Assembly: GCA_029775855.1 (NCBI GenBank)
Contig: JARVJZ010000004.1
Coordinates: 68,901 to 132,900 of the forward strand
From: Nitrososphaeria archaeon
GTDB taxonomy: Archaea; Thermoproteota; Nitrososphaeria; Nitrososphaerales; JAAOZN01
DNA length: 64,000 nucleotides
Direction of reading: 5' to 3'
Made by a program: the position numbers and the translations under genes. The notes under the pieces are model-generated. The model ran no database searches, was not told the origin of the DNA, and saw only the letters and a list, made by a program, of their open reading frames with translations. Below are positions 7,634 through 15,920 of the stretch, one piece after another (positions within the stretch are counted from its first letter, which is position 1; every line of letters begins with the position of its first letter).

Positions 7634-9094
7634 ATGCTTCTTGAATGTGACCCAAGTAAACTTAGAATAGAAACAATAGGTGTTGAGAAGCCCAACTTCC
7701 CGATGGACATAGGCGAGATGTATGAAGGCGAACGCATACGCCGCCCAGATATGCAGGTGGAGTTTGGAGGCGTTGATGTACCAAAAAAGTGGGAAATCGT
7801 CCTCACAAGAAAACCAGAAGAAATAGAAGATGGCAGAGTGATACTAATCGGACCAGACCTAAATGAACTAAAGCAAGGCGGCACCTACCCGCTAGGAATC
7901 TTAGTAGAGGTTGCTGGTGAGAAGGTTGAAAAAGACTTAGAGGGTGTGCTGGAGAGAAGAATACACTACTTCCTTAACTACATAGAAGGCGTTATGCACC
8001 TAAATCAAAGATACGATATATGGATTAGAATAGGGAAGAAAGTCTATCAAAAAGGACTGAACTCGCTAGCTTGGCTAGGTAAAGCGCTGATATGGCTCTA
8101 TAAACAGAGCTTTCCAGTAATAGAAAAGATACAAGTGAGCCTAACAACCGACCAACAAACGATAGAAAAGTTCTACCCATATGCGCTAGAAGTGTGGGCT
8201 GCAAGGGACAAACGCGCCAGAGAACTAAAAGACGAAGATGTAGAAGAATTCTACGGCTGTGTTATGTGCCAATCATTTGCACCCACACACATGTGTGTGA
8301 TAACACCTAACCGCATAGCGTCTTGCGGCTCAATAAGCTGGTTCGATGCAAGGGCAGCGTCAAAAGTAGATCCGAAAGGACCCAACTTCCCCATTCCTAA
8401 AGGGGAGTGCATCGACCCTATCAAGGGCATCTACACAGGTGTAAACGAGATTATATCTAAAAAGTCCCTCGGAAGCATAAAGCAAGTCGCGCTTTACACA
8501 TCTTTTGAAACACCACACACATCCTGCGGCTGCTTTGAGGGTATAGCCTTCTACATACCTGAAGTAGATGGTATAGCGATAGTTCACAGAGACTTTAAAG
8601 GACCTACCGTAAACGGGCTGACTTTCTCGAATATGGCTGAGCATACTAGCGGCGGCACGCAAAACCCAGGCTTCAACGGAATAGCGATAGAGTACCTTAG
8701 GTCACCTAAGTTCCTACAAGCAGATGGGGGCTGGGAGAGAATAGTGTGGATACCTAAGGCGATAAAAGATAGAGTTGGAGACAGCATACCTCAACATATG
8801 AAAGATCTAATACCAACTGAGCAAGAAGTCAAAAATATAGAGGAGTTGAAGTCTTGGCTAAAGAGTAAGAATCATCCAGTCGTTAAACGCTGGAAGCAGG
8901 TTGCTGAAGAAAAGGCGCCTGAGGTGAGAAAGGAGGCATTTGTGGAAGCCGCACCTGCTGAACTTGTGCCAGCAACAGTAGTGCCTGAAGGCTTATCCGT
9001 CCCGATAGGCGGAGGCTTCATCATCATCTTCAAGAACGCTAAGATCGTGGCTGAAAAGGTCATAATAAAGCGTGCGGAGAAGGTAGGGAAATAG
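7634..9094 (+). CDS. cdhC: Acetyl-CoA synthase, CODH/ACS beta subunit (CdhC)
   Basis: A 486-residue archaeal acetyl-CoA synthase, which joins a methyl group, CO and CoA at the Ni-Ni-[4Fe-4S] A-cluster. All A-cluster cysteines are present: C209-x2-C212-x8-C221-x9-C231, then C298-G-C300. The spacing is identical to the family pattern (3, 9, 10 and 67 residues apart). As in other archaeal CdhC, the N-terminal CODH-docking domain of bacterial AcsB is absent. The C-terminal 40 residues (VPIGGGFIIIFKNAKI) are the conserved end of the family. An AAGGAGGG ribosome-binding site precedes ATG 7634. It is followed 1 nt later by cdhD. The CODH subunits that normally travel with it are absent from this cluster. 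Confidence 0.96.
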   Translation: MLLECDPSKLRIETIGVEKPNFPMDIGEMYEGERIRRPDMQVEFGGVDVPKKWEIVLTRKPEEIEDGRVILIGPDLNELKQGGTYPLGILVEVAGEKVEKDLEGVLERRIHYFLNYIEGVMHLNQRYDIWIRIGKKVYQKGLNSLAWLGKALIWLYKQSFPVIEKIQVSLTTDQQTIEKFYPYALEVWAARDKRARELKDEDVEEFYGCVMCQSFAPTHMCVITPNRIASCGSISWFDARAASKVDPKGPNFPIPKGECIDPIKGIYTGVNEIISKKSLGSIKQVALYTSFETPHTSCGCFEGIAFYIPEVDGIAIVHRDFKGPTVNGLTFSNMAEHTSGGTQNPGFNGIAIEYLRSPKFLQADGGWERIVWIPKAIKDRVGDSIPQHMKDLIPTEQEVKNIEELKSWLKSKNHPVVKRWKQVAEEKAPEVRKEAFVEAAPAELVPATVVPEGLSVPIGGGFIIIFKNAKIVAEKVIIKRAEKVGK

Positions 9095-9095
9095 G

Positions 9096-10295
9096 ATGGC
9101 TGGCGGGAATGATGATATTAATGAGCTAGTCAAGAAGGTAGCTGACCTCGTGCAAAAATTTGAAGAAATCGAAATAGAAAATGTGGAGCTGTCAACAGAA
9201 GAGCTACGCATTATAATCCAACCTCTTGTCCAAACCGCAATTAAACGCGCTGAAGCAGCATTAAAGGTTGAAGAAAAACCCCCTGAACTTATTAAAGCAA
9301 CATTTACACCCTACCTAGAAAAGTTCCACGGACAGATCGCTGAAGTTCAACTTGGTGCTACAAAATCTGAAGGCGGGACAAGAGGGAAGACGCTGAAAAT
9401 CGGTGGAGAGAAGACGATGCCCTTCTACAGCTTTGAAGCATCTAATCCGAATAAACCCGTCTTCGCTATGGATGTGTTCGATATGCCCATTACTTTAACC
9501 AAACCTGTTAAGCAGATGGTAGAGGATGTTATGCACGACCCTGCTGAGTGGGCTAAGAAGTGTGTAAATAAGTATGGTGCGCAAGTTGTTTCACTTAATT
9601 TGGTGAGCACAGATCCGCTCCTTGAGGACAGACCTATTCAGCAAGCTATGAAGAGCGTTGAAAATGTCCTTCAAGCGGTGGATGTGCCTATAATCATTGG
9701 AGGCTCAGGTAATCCTCAGAAGGATCCATTAGTGCTTTCTGCTGCTGCGGAAGTAGCACATGGAGAAAAGGTGGTGCTGAACTCAGTTACTATTGAGATG
9801 GATTATAAGAGGGTTGTGAAGGCTTGTAAGGAGCACGGTCATGCACTAGTTTCTTTTACACCAATGGATGTGAATAATCAGAAGCGGCTTAATCGCTTAC
9901 TGTTAGATGAGGGGCTACCGAAGAATCAGATAGTCCAAGATCCAACTACAGCTGCATTAGGGTATGGTTTAGAATACGCCTTCAGCTTAGAGGAGCGAAT
10001 AAAGCTCGCTGGGCTGATGGGTGATGAGGATCTGCAGATGCCGATTTTAGCTGCTGCAAGCAACGCATGGGGTGCTCGTGAATCATGGATGAAGGTTGAG
10101 GAGTGGGGGCCTCGTGAGATAAGAGGGCCGCTTTGGGAGACTGTAACTTGTGTAGCGCTTATGATGGCTGGTGCAGACTTATTTATGATAAGTCATCCTG
10201 CTACGATTAGGGTTGCTAAGAAGCTTGCGGACAGCCTCTTTGGCGAAGGTGTCTGTGAGCAGAAGATAGAAAATTGGATCACGAGCCTAAAGTAG
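9096..10295 (+). CDS. cdhD: Corrinoid iron-sulfur protein small subunit (CdhD)
   Basis: A 399-residue delta subunit of the CODH/ACS complex. Together with CdhE it carries the cobamide that shuttles the methyl group between tetrahydromethanopterin and acetyl-CoA synthase. It shows the TIM-barrel family blocks PFYSFEASNPNKPVFAMDVFD, IPIIIGGSGNPQKDP and VVLNSVTIEMDYKRV, and the C-terminal HPATIRVAKKLADSLF segment. The N-terminal ~100 residues form the archaeal-specific lead domain. The start ATG 9096 directly follows the cdhC stop, and an AGGAGGGT site near its end serves cdhE. No cobalamin-independent features are seen, so B12 is required. Confidence 0.95.
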   Translation: MAGGNDDINELVKKVADLVQKFEEIEIENVELSTEELRIIIQPLVQTAIKRAEAALKVEEKPPELIKATFTPYLEKFHGQIAEVQLGATKSEGGTRGKTLKIGGEKTMPFYSFEASNPNKPVFAMDVFDMPITLTKPVKQMVEDVMHDPAEWAKKCVNKYGAQVVSLNLVSTDPLLEDRPIQQAMKSVENVLQAVDVPIIIGGSGNPQKDPLVLSAAAEVAHGEKVVLNSVTIEMDYKRVVKACKEHGHALVSFTPMDVNNQKRLNRLLLDEGLPKNQIVQDPTTAALGYGLEYAFSLEERIKLAGLMGDEDLQMPILAAASNAWGARESWMKVEEWGPREIRGPLWETVTCVALMMAGADLFMISHPATIRVAKKLADSLFGEGVCEQKIENWITSLK

Positions 10296-10307
10296 GAGGG
10301 TAAGGGC

Positions 10308-11723
10308 TTGGCTAAGCCAACACTCCTAGATGTCTATAAGTATCTACCTCAAACAAACTGTGGTGAATGCGGAGAAGTAAACTGCATGTCGTTTGCGTCT
10401 AAGCTTCTCGAGAGGCGTTATAAGCCTTCAGACTGCCCACCACTGGTAAAAGAGTCAAAATACAAGGATAAGATGGCAGCGCTAACGAAGCTTGTCGCGC
10501 CACCAGTTAGGGCTGTGGTGATAGGTAAAGGCAAAAATGCTGTAACCATAGGTGGAAAGGAGGTTATGTATCGCCACGAACTAACACTACATAACCCCAC
10601 AGCTATAGCAGTAGATGTCTCAGATTTAGACCCACCAGAACTCATTGAAGAAAGGTGCAAGAAGATCGAAGGTTTCAAGGTTATAAGAATAGGAGATGAA
10701 CTTAAACTTAACCTAGTAGCTGTTAGAGCAGCTTCTGCGGATCCTAGCCGTTTTGAGAAAGCAGTCGAGATCGCCGCAAAGAGCTGCAGCTACCCCATGG
10801 TGTTGTGCTCTTTTGACCCCACGATTTTAGCAGCTGCATTGCGGAAGCCTGAGGTTGCTGACTCAAGACCTTTACTTTATGCAGCTACGAAGGATAATTG
10901 GAGGGAGATGGTTGTTCTAGCAAGGAAATATAACTGCCCTATTGTAGCGTTTGAACCTGGCGGATTGGATGAGTTAAAGTCTCTAGCCTTAACAATAAAG
11001 GCTAATGGTGTTGAAGATATTGTGCTAGACCCAGGAACTTATACTGACGGTGCTGGTTTAAGGGACACCCTTAACAAATTTGTTATGATTAGGCGCGCTG
11101 CCATAAAAGCGGGGGATGAAGGGTTAGGTTACCCTATCTTAGGCGTACCCGCTATCACATGGCTTGATGGAGGTGAAGACCCCGTTAAATCTTACGAGGA
11201 AGCCTATCTTGCTGCGGTTATGATGGCACGCTCAGCAGACATACTGATACTTCATACATTACAACCCTATGCTCTGCTAGCCTTAACAACACTTAGGCAG
11301 AACCTCTACTCAGACCCTAGAAAACCAGTTGCGGTCGAGCCGGGTTTAAGAACATTCGGTAGACCTAGCGAAGATTCTCCTGTACTTGTGACGACTAACT
11401 TTGCCCTAACATACTACACTGTGGCAAACGATATAGAGTCACAAGGGAACAACTGCTACTTGCTAGTTGCTAACACAGGCGGCTTGGCTGTAGAATGTAG
11501 TGTAGCTGGAGGTCAGTTCAACGCATCCGTTGTGAAAAATCTTATTGATGAGACTAAGATAGAGACTAAAGTTAAGCACCGCATTCTAATCATACCTCAG
11601 CTCGCCGCAAGGCTAAAGGGTGATATTGAAGATACTACCCAGTGGGAGGTAATTGTAGGCCCGAGAGACTCCTCACAGATAAGGGACTTCCTTAATAAGA
11701 ACTGGCCGCCACAAAAGAATTAG
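10308..11723 (+). CDS. cdhE: Corrinoid iron-sulfur protein large subunit (CdhE)
   Basis: A 471-residue gamma subunit. The N-terminal [4Fe-4S] domain has C18-x2-C21-x4-C26-x16-C43 (NCGECGEVNCMSFA and SDCPP), the low-potential cluster that reactivates Co(II). The TIM barrel follows, and the C-terminal cobamide-binding domain contains ESQGNNCYLLVANTGGLAV. It accepts the methyl group from methyl-tetrahydromethanopterin through CdhD/CdhE and passes it to CdhC. The start is TTG 10308 with AGGAGGG upstream; TTG is common in this genome. It lies 12 nt after cdhD and is followed after 29 nt by the ferredoxin gene. Confidence 0.95.
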   Translation: MAKPTLLDVYKYLPQTNCGECGEVNCMSFASKLLERRYKPSDCPPLVKESKYKDKMAALTKLVAPPVRAVVIGKGKNAVTIGGKEVMYRHELTLHNPTAIAVDVSDLDPPELIEERCKKIEGFKVIRIGDELKLNLVAVRAASADPSRFEKAVEIAAKSCSYPMVLCSFDPTILAAALRKPEVADSRPLLYAATKDNWREMVVLARKYNCPIVAFEPGGLDELKSLALTIKANGVEDIVLDPGTYTDGAGLRDTLNKFVMIRRAAIKAGDEGLGYPILGVPAITWLDGGEDPVKSYEEAYLAAVMMARSADILILHTLQPYALLALTTLRQNLYSDPRKPVAVEPGLRTFGRPSEDSPVLVTTNFALTYYTVANDIESQGNNCYLLVANTGGLAVECSVAGGQFNASVVKNLIDETKIETKVKHRILIIPQLAARLKGDIEDTTQWEVIVGPRDSSQIRDFLNKNWPPQKN

Positions 11724-11752
11724 GTGACACATTTACGAGCTTCCGGTATAGG

Positions 11753-12160
11753 GTGGAGATCAGAAACCCAGCGAGATGCATAGGATGCTACAGCTGTGTG
11801 TTCGCCTGCTCAAGACACCTATTTAATGTAGTAGACCCCACGCGCACAGCTGTCTTTGTGGAGCTGGATCGCAAAGGTGGAAGAGCTCCTAAGGTAAGTA
11901 TGTGTAGGTTCTGTAAGGAGCCTGAGTGTGCCTACGCTTGCCCTCACGGTGCTCTGCAACCCCTTCCAGAGGGGGGTATCACACTTACGCCTTCTAAATG
12001 TGCCCCTTGCACAACTTACGATTGTGTAGAAGCGTGTCAGTATAAGGTTCTTGTGCTCGATAGGGAGAAGAAGATACCTATACTGTGTGATAGATGTGGT
12101 GATTGCGCAAAGTATTGTCCTCACAATGTTTTTTGGTATACGGAGGCTCCTGGAATATGA
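11753..12160 (+). CDS. Four-cluster ferredoxin, AOR partner
   Basis: A 135-residue polyferredoxin of the HycB/AOR-associated type with four cysteine groups. These are CIGCYSCVFAC (residues 9-19), CRFCKEPECAYAC, CAPCTTYDCVEAC and CDRCGDCAKYC, enough for four [4Fe-4S] clusters. It should carry electrons to or from the tungstoenzyme encoded next. The start is GTG 11753, giving MEIRNPARC. Its stop overlaps the start of the AOR gene in an ATGA (12157-12160), a strong sign of translational coupling and a 1:1 complex. No membrane segment is present. A second, longer copy of this pair lies at 29277-31698. Confidence 0.9.
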   Translation: MEIRNPARCIGCYSCVFACSRHLFNVVDPTRTAVFVELDRKGGRAPKVSMCRFCKEPECAYACPHGALQPLPEGGITLTPSKCAPCTTYDCVEACQYKVLVLDREKKIPILCDRCGDCAKYCPHNVFWYTEAPGI

Positions 12161-13974
12161 ATAGTAGAGTTCTTTATGTTGATCTATCTGAATGCAAGAG
12201 TCGAGTTGAAGATAGGCGGGATCTATTCGAGAGTATGTTAGGTGGTGTAGGTGTTGCTTCACAAATACTTCTAGAAGAGAGCAAGCCACGCATAGACCCC
12301 TTCTCACCAGAAGCCCCAATAATATTTGCAACAGGACCTTTAACAGGCATATATCCGTGCATGGCTAAAGCGGTCGCGCTTTTTAAGTCTCCTCTTACTG
12401 GGAATTTGGGTGAAACGCATGCTGGTGGACACTTCGCAACCGCTTTAGCTACAGCAGGATACGGTGCACTTGTAATAAAAGGAAGCGCTCTACACCCTCA
12501 GGTACTTAAGATACGTGATGACAGGGTTGAGTTGAAGACAGCCTCCTCTCTTTGGGGGCTTGGGACAAGGGCGGTTGATGAAGCATTAGCTGAGCCGATT
12601 AAAACTGGTTTACAGAGCATAGCGGCCATAGGTCCGGCTGGCGAGCATATGGTACTCTATTCAAATGTTATAGTAGACCTTCACCACCATTTTGGAAGGT
12701 TAGGTTTAGGTGCGGTTTTAGGAGCTAAGAAGATTAAGGCTATTTCAATCATCGGCACCAAGAGCATTACACTAGAAAAACCTAACGCTGTAAAGGCGTT
12801 TTACGAGAAGATTGAGCACGAAGTTGTCGCTACAGATAAGATGTTGAAGTATCACAATTTAGGCACACCTAGTAACGTGCTTGAATTAAATGCGTTAGGC
12901 GCTTTACCTACTCGAAACTTTCGGGAAAGGAGATTTGAAGGCGCTGAAGAGATGTCTGGAGAAAGATTCGCTGAGACTGTGTTTAGGAGGAAGGTTACTT
13001 GCACTAACTGCCCAGTAGCATGCATACATCTAGGCGCATTTACAAAGAGTTTCGCACCGGAGCACGAGCGTGGTAGAAGTGAGATTATTAAGGAGGAGTT
13101 GGTTGTTGCATATAACTATGAACCTATGTTCGCACTAGGTTCAAACCTTGGAATAAGCGAACCAAGCCGTATACTTGAACTCATTGAGTTATGCGAAGAT
13201 CTGGGCTTAGACGCTATGATGACAGGCTCTGTTTTAGCGTGGGTGACTGAAGCTTGTGAGAGAGGGGTGTTAGACGAAAAAATTCTTGGAATTAAGCCAA
13301 AATGGGGTGATCCTGATAATATTTACCCGCAGATGATTAGAAGGATAGCCGAATCTAAAGACCCCTTCTATGCAAAGCTTGCCCAAGGTCTAGTCAAAGC
13401 TTCAGAGAGATATGGAGGTAATGAGTTTGCAGCCTCTCTAGGTGGGAACAGCCCAGCAGGCTACGCCACAGGCTATGGGCACATAGTGGGAACCCTTGTG
13501 GGAGCAAGGCATTCCCATCTCAGCAACTCAGGCTACTCCATAGATCAGCAGATAATATCAGGAAAAGCTAAGGTTGACGATATAGCAGAGTTTCTGGTGA
13601 GGCAAGAGAATTGGCTCTATGTGCTTTATTCTCTAGTAGCATGCTACTTTTCAAGGAGTGTGTATACTCCTGAGTATGTGGTAGAGGCTTTAACTACTGT
13701 AGGTATAAACACAACCAAGGAGGAGTTGGAGAAGCTGGGAATGAAGGTCTTTCATAATCTCTACAAGTTTAAGATGCAAGAAGGCTTCGACTTAGAGAAG
13801 CAGTATATACCTAAGCTTCTTAAAGAGCTCGATACACCAATCGGAAGATTAGAGCCACAAACGTTAAACAAGATAGTTAAGAGGTATATAGCTCTAAGGG
13901 AGAGAGAAGGGTTAAAAATAAGTAGAGAGGAGAAAACATTAGCAGACCTACTTCTCCCTTCAGATAAAGATTAG
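12157..13974 (+). CDS. Aldehyde ferredoxin oxidoreductase family tungstoenzyme
   Basis: A 605-residue member of the AOR family (tungsto-bispterin plus [4Fe-4S]; typically RCHO + H2O to RCOOH with ferredoxin reduction). The N-terminal domain reads RVLYVDLSECKS... then GPLTGIYPCMAKAVALFKSPLTGNLGET. The cluster motif CTNCPVAC is near residue 284, with a later cysteine in VACYFSR as the likely fourth ligand. The true start is ATG 12157, overlapping the ferredoxin stop; an upstream in-frame codon at 12103 would add residues that lie inside the ferredoxin gene. It sits between cdhE and the nickel-insertion genes of the same operon, an unusual place. Substrate unknown: aldehydes, or an electron-transfer role tied to acetyl-CoA chemistry, are possible. 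Confidence 0.9.
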   Translation: MNSRVLYVDLSECKSRVEDRRDLFESMLGGVGVASQILLEESKPRIDPFSPEAPIIFATGPLTGIYPCMAKAVALFKSPLTGNLGETHAGGHFATALATAGYGALVIKGSALHPQVLKIRDDRVELKTASSLWGLGTRAVDEALAEPIKTGLQSIAAIGPAGEHMVLYSNVIVDLHHHFGRLGLGAVLGAKKIKAISIIGTKSITLEKPNAVKAFYEKIEHEVVATDKMLKYHNLGTPSNVLELNALGALPTRNFRERRFEGAEEMSGERFAETVFRRKVTCTNCPVACIHLGAFTKSFAPEHERGRSEIIKEELVVAYNYEPMFALGSNLGISEPSRILELIELCEDLGLDAMMTGSVLAWVTEACERGVLDEKILGIKPKWGDPDNIYPQMIRRIAESKDPFYAKLAQGLVKASERYGGNEFAASLGGNSPAGYATGYGHIVGTLVGARHSHLSNSGYSIDQQIISGKAKVDDIAEFLVRQENWLYVLYSLVACYFSRSVYTPEYVVEALTTVGINTTKEELEKLGMKVFHNLYKFKMQEGFDLEKQYIPKLLKELDTPIGRLEPQTLNKIVKRYIALREREGLKISREEKTLADLLLPSDKD

Positions 13975-13975
13975 A

Positions 13976-13986
13976 GGAGGAGGTGA
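13976..13986 (+). promoter_or_regulatory. Ribosome binding site that decides the CooT start
   Basis: A strong purine-rich GGAGGAGGTGA element lies just after the AOR stop. If translation began at the GTG inside it (13983), the site would overlap its own start. The spacing of about 9 nt to TTG 13995 is normal and gives a protein starting Met-Cys, as CooT family proteins do. Confidence 0.55.
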
Positions 13987-13994
13987 AAAGAAAC

Positions 13995-14339
13995 TTGTGT
14001 GAACTTAAGGTGTCTTTAAAGGAGGACGGCAAGTCGGTAGAGGTTGCGCAAGATGTGATCTACGTTAAGCTATCTGAGCAAAATCTCATATTGAGAGATG
14101 TTTTAGGCAGCTCTAAGATCGTTGAAGGCGCGTTAGTTGAGGAGCTCGATATATCTAAAGAGAGCCTAATCCTCCTTAAATCGCCTCTGCTCACCAAGGT
14201 GGCAAGATTCCTTAGTATACTTAACGCATCTATTTCCACCAGAAGATATGACCAAAGCATCGAAGCAGCTTGGGAGGATGTTAAGGCTGAAGGCGATAGA
14301 TGCATCAGAGAAGCGTGGAAGATGGGTAGGAAAGGTTGA
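13995..14339 (+). CDS. cooT: CooT-like nickel-binding protein with C-terminal extension
   Basis: A 114-residue protein. The first ~62 residues follow the CooT pattern: Met-Cys-Glu at the N-terminus, then a small beta barrel (LKVSLKEDGKSVEVAQDVIYVKL ... LRDVLGSSKIVEGALVEELDI). CooT of Rhodospirillum binds Ni(II) through Cys2 and helps mature CO dehydrogenase. Starting at TTG 13995 restores that Cys2; a GTG at 13983 would place the cysteine sixth. The remaining ~50 residues are a helical tail (SILNASISTRRYDQSIEAAWEDVKAEGDRC...) that ordinary ~65-residue CooT proteins lack. It lies between AOR and cooC in the operon and overlaps the next start (TTGA). I infer that it delivers nickel to acetyl-CoA synthase. 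Confidence 0.6.
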   Translation: MCELKVSLKEDGKSVEVAQDVIYVKLSEQNLILRDVLGSSKIVEGALVEELDISKESLILLKSPLLTKVARFLSILNASISTRRYDQSIEAAWEDVKAEGDRCIREAWKMGRKG

Positions 14340-15127
14340 CTATTTCAATAGCAGTTACTGGGAAAGGTGGAGTGGGTAAGACTACCATAGCAGCCCTACT
14401 AGTCAAAACTATCCACGATAAAACTGGTGAAATAGTGTTAGCAGTCGACGCAGACCCAAACTCAAACCTACATGAGGCTCTAGGTGTAAAGGCGGGTAAG
14501 AGCATAGGGGATATACGCGAAGAACTGCTAAAACTAGGAGAACAAATACCCCCGGAGCAGGGAAAGGCAGATTATCTCGAAGGATTGATAGAAGGCGCTA
14601 CTGTAGAAGGCGAAGGTTTCGACTTAATCAGCATGGGTAGGCCAGAAGGACCAGGCTGCTACTGCTACGTTAACCATCTGCTTAGAAAGGTGCTTGATAA
14701 AGTTAGTGAAAGATATAAGTTTGTGGTTATAGATGCTGAGGCTGGATTAGAGCACTTCAGCAGACGCACTACTAGAGATGTTGATATTCTTATTGTGGTC
14801 TCAGACCCTACTGCACGTGGATTTATGACGGCTAAGAGGGTTAAGGAACTTGTGTCTGAGCTTAACACAAAGTTTGGAAAGATGTATATGGTGGTCAACC
14901 GAGTGCCTCAGAGCTTCGCTGACAAGGTTGCCGAAGAGGCTGCTAAAGTAGGAATAGAATGCATAGCACTTATACCTGAAGATGAATTAGTAGCGGAGTT
15001 CGACTTAGCGGGCAAACCTCTGACATCACTACCACCAGACTCTAAAGCATACCAAGCAATTCAAAAGATTGTCGAGAAGCTACCGCTTAAAGAAGCGGAG
15101 CAGACGCTCTGGTGGCAGAAGATTTGA
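14336..15127 (+). CDS. cooC: CooC/AcsF-type nickel-insertion ATPase (copy 1)
   Basis: A 263-residue MinD/ParA-family ATPase. The deviant Walker A motif is GKGGVGKTT (residues 9-17), the Walker B region is FVVIDAEAGLEHFSRR, and the CxC pair in GPGCYCYVNHLLR is the dimer-interface nickel site known from CooC. Such proteins load Ni into CO dehydrogenase or the ACS A-cluster using ATP. The start is TTG 14336, overlapping the CooT-like gene by 4 nt. It is followed by a second, clearly different CooC with a 16-nt overlap. Two copies with one nickel enzyme in the cluster suggest separate clients, or a heterodimer. Confidence 0.9.
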   Translation: MTISIAVTGKGGVGKTTIAALLVKTIHDKTGEIVLAVDADPNSNLHEALGVKAGKSIGDIREELLKLGEQIPPEQGKADYLEGLIEGATVEGEGFDLISMGRPEGPGCYCYVNHLLRKVLDKVSERYKFVVIDAEAGLEHFSRRTTRDVDILIVVSDPTARGFMTAKRVKELVSELNTKFGKMYMVVNRVPQSFADKVAEEAAKVGIECIALIPEDELVAEFDLAGKPLTSLPPDSKAYQAIQKIVEKLPLKEAEQTLWWQKI

Positions 15128-15918
15128 AGATAGCAGTAGCGGGTAAAGGTGGTGTAGGCAAGACCACAGTGAGCGGCGTATTAGCGAGGGCGATGGCACG
15201 CCGTGGGTATAAGGTTCTTGCAATAGATGCTGACCCCGCGATGAACCTATGGCTATCTTTAGGTGTGCCAAAGTCAGCCTTGACCAACATTACACCCTTA
15301 TCTGAAAATGATAACCTAATAGAAGAACGCACTGGTGCAAGACCCGGATCCATAGGTGGAGTCTTCAGCTTAACACCTAAAGTTAGTGACCTCACTGACA
15401 AATATGGTATCACGGGTCCTGATGGTGTTACCCTTCTGGTATTAGGTACGGTTAAGTCTGCTGGTGGAGGATGTATGTGCCCAGCTAACGCTCTTCTTAA
15501 AGCGCTTCTACGCCACCTTCTATTAGATAGAGAAGATGTTGTTGTGTTAGATATGGAGGCTGGGTTAGAGCATCTAGGTAGGGGTGTTGTAAAGGGTGTT
15601 GATGTACTTCTGGCTGTGGTTGAGCCTAGCTATAGATCTATTGAGACAGCCTTCAGAGTGAAGAAGTTGGCGCAAGACCTTGGTGTTAAGCGCGTTTATG
15701 TGATTGGTAATAAGATTAGTCGGGATGAAGAAGCCTTTTTTGTTAAGAGTGAGACAGAGAAGCTAGGGATGAATCTTTTAGCCAATATCCCCTTAGACCA
15801 AGCTATACCTGCTGCTGAAATGGCTGCGCTGTCACCCATAGACTACGCCCCAGCCTCACCGGCGGTAAAAGCGATTGAAGGTCTAACTCACCGTCTTAAG
15901 GAGATAATAGCTAGCTGA
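15112..15918 (+). CDS. cooC: CooC-type nickel-insertion ATPase (copy 2)
   Basis: A 268-residue paralogue of the preceding ATPase. It has Walker A GKGGVGKTT (residues 11-19), VVVLDMEAGLEHLGRG, and a CxC nickel motif in SAGGGCMCPANALLKALL. It contains an insert after the switch region (IEERTGARPGSIGGVFSLTPKVSDLTDKYG) that is typical of CooC proteins serving CO dehydrogenase and absent in copy 1. The start is GTG 15112, inside the end of copy 1. It is the last gene of the ACS operon. The presence of this CODH-like CooC hints that a CO dehydrogenase may be encoded elsewhere; that is an inference. Confidence 0.9.
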   Translation: MAEDLKIAVAGKGGVGKTTVSGVLARAMARRGYKVLAIDADPAMNLWLSLGVPKSALTNITPLSENDNLIEERTGARPGSIGGVFSLTPKVSDLTDKYGITGPDGVTLLVLGTVKSAGGGCMCPANALLKALLRHLLLDREDVVVLDMEAGLEHLGRGVVKGVDVLLAVVEPSYRSIETAFRVKKLAQDLGVKRVYVIGNKISRDEEAFFVKSETEKLGMNLLANIPLDQAIPAAEMAALSPIDYAPASPAVKAIEGLTHRLKEIIAS

Positions 15919-15920
15919 AC

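Noticed and set aside
12103-12156. Upstream extension of the first AOR
   Set aside because: The extra residues lie inside the ferredoxin gene, and the ATGA overlap with a normal AOR start at 12157 is more convincing.
15112-15918. Reading copy 2 of CooC as NifH or MinD
   Set aside because: The CxC nickel pair and its place beside cdh genes fit CooC; NifH cluster cysteines and the MinD amphipathic tail are absent.
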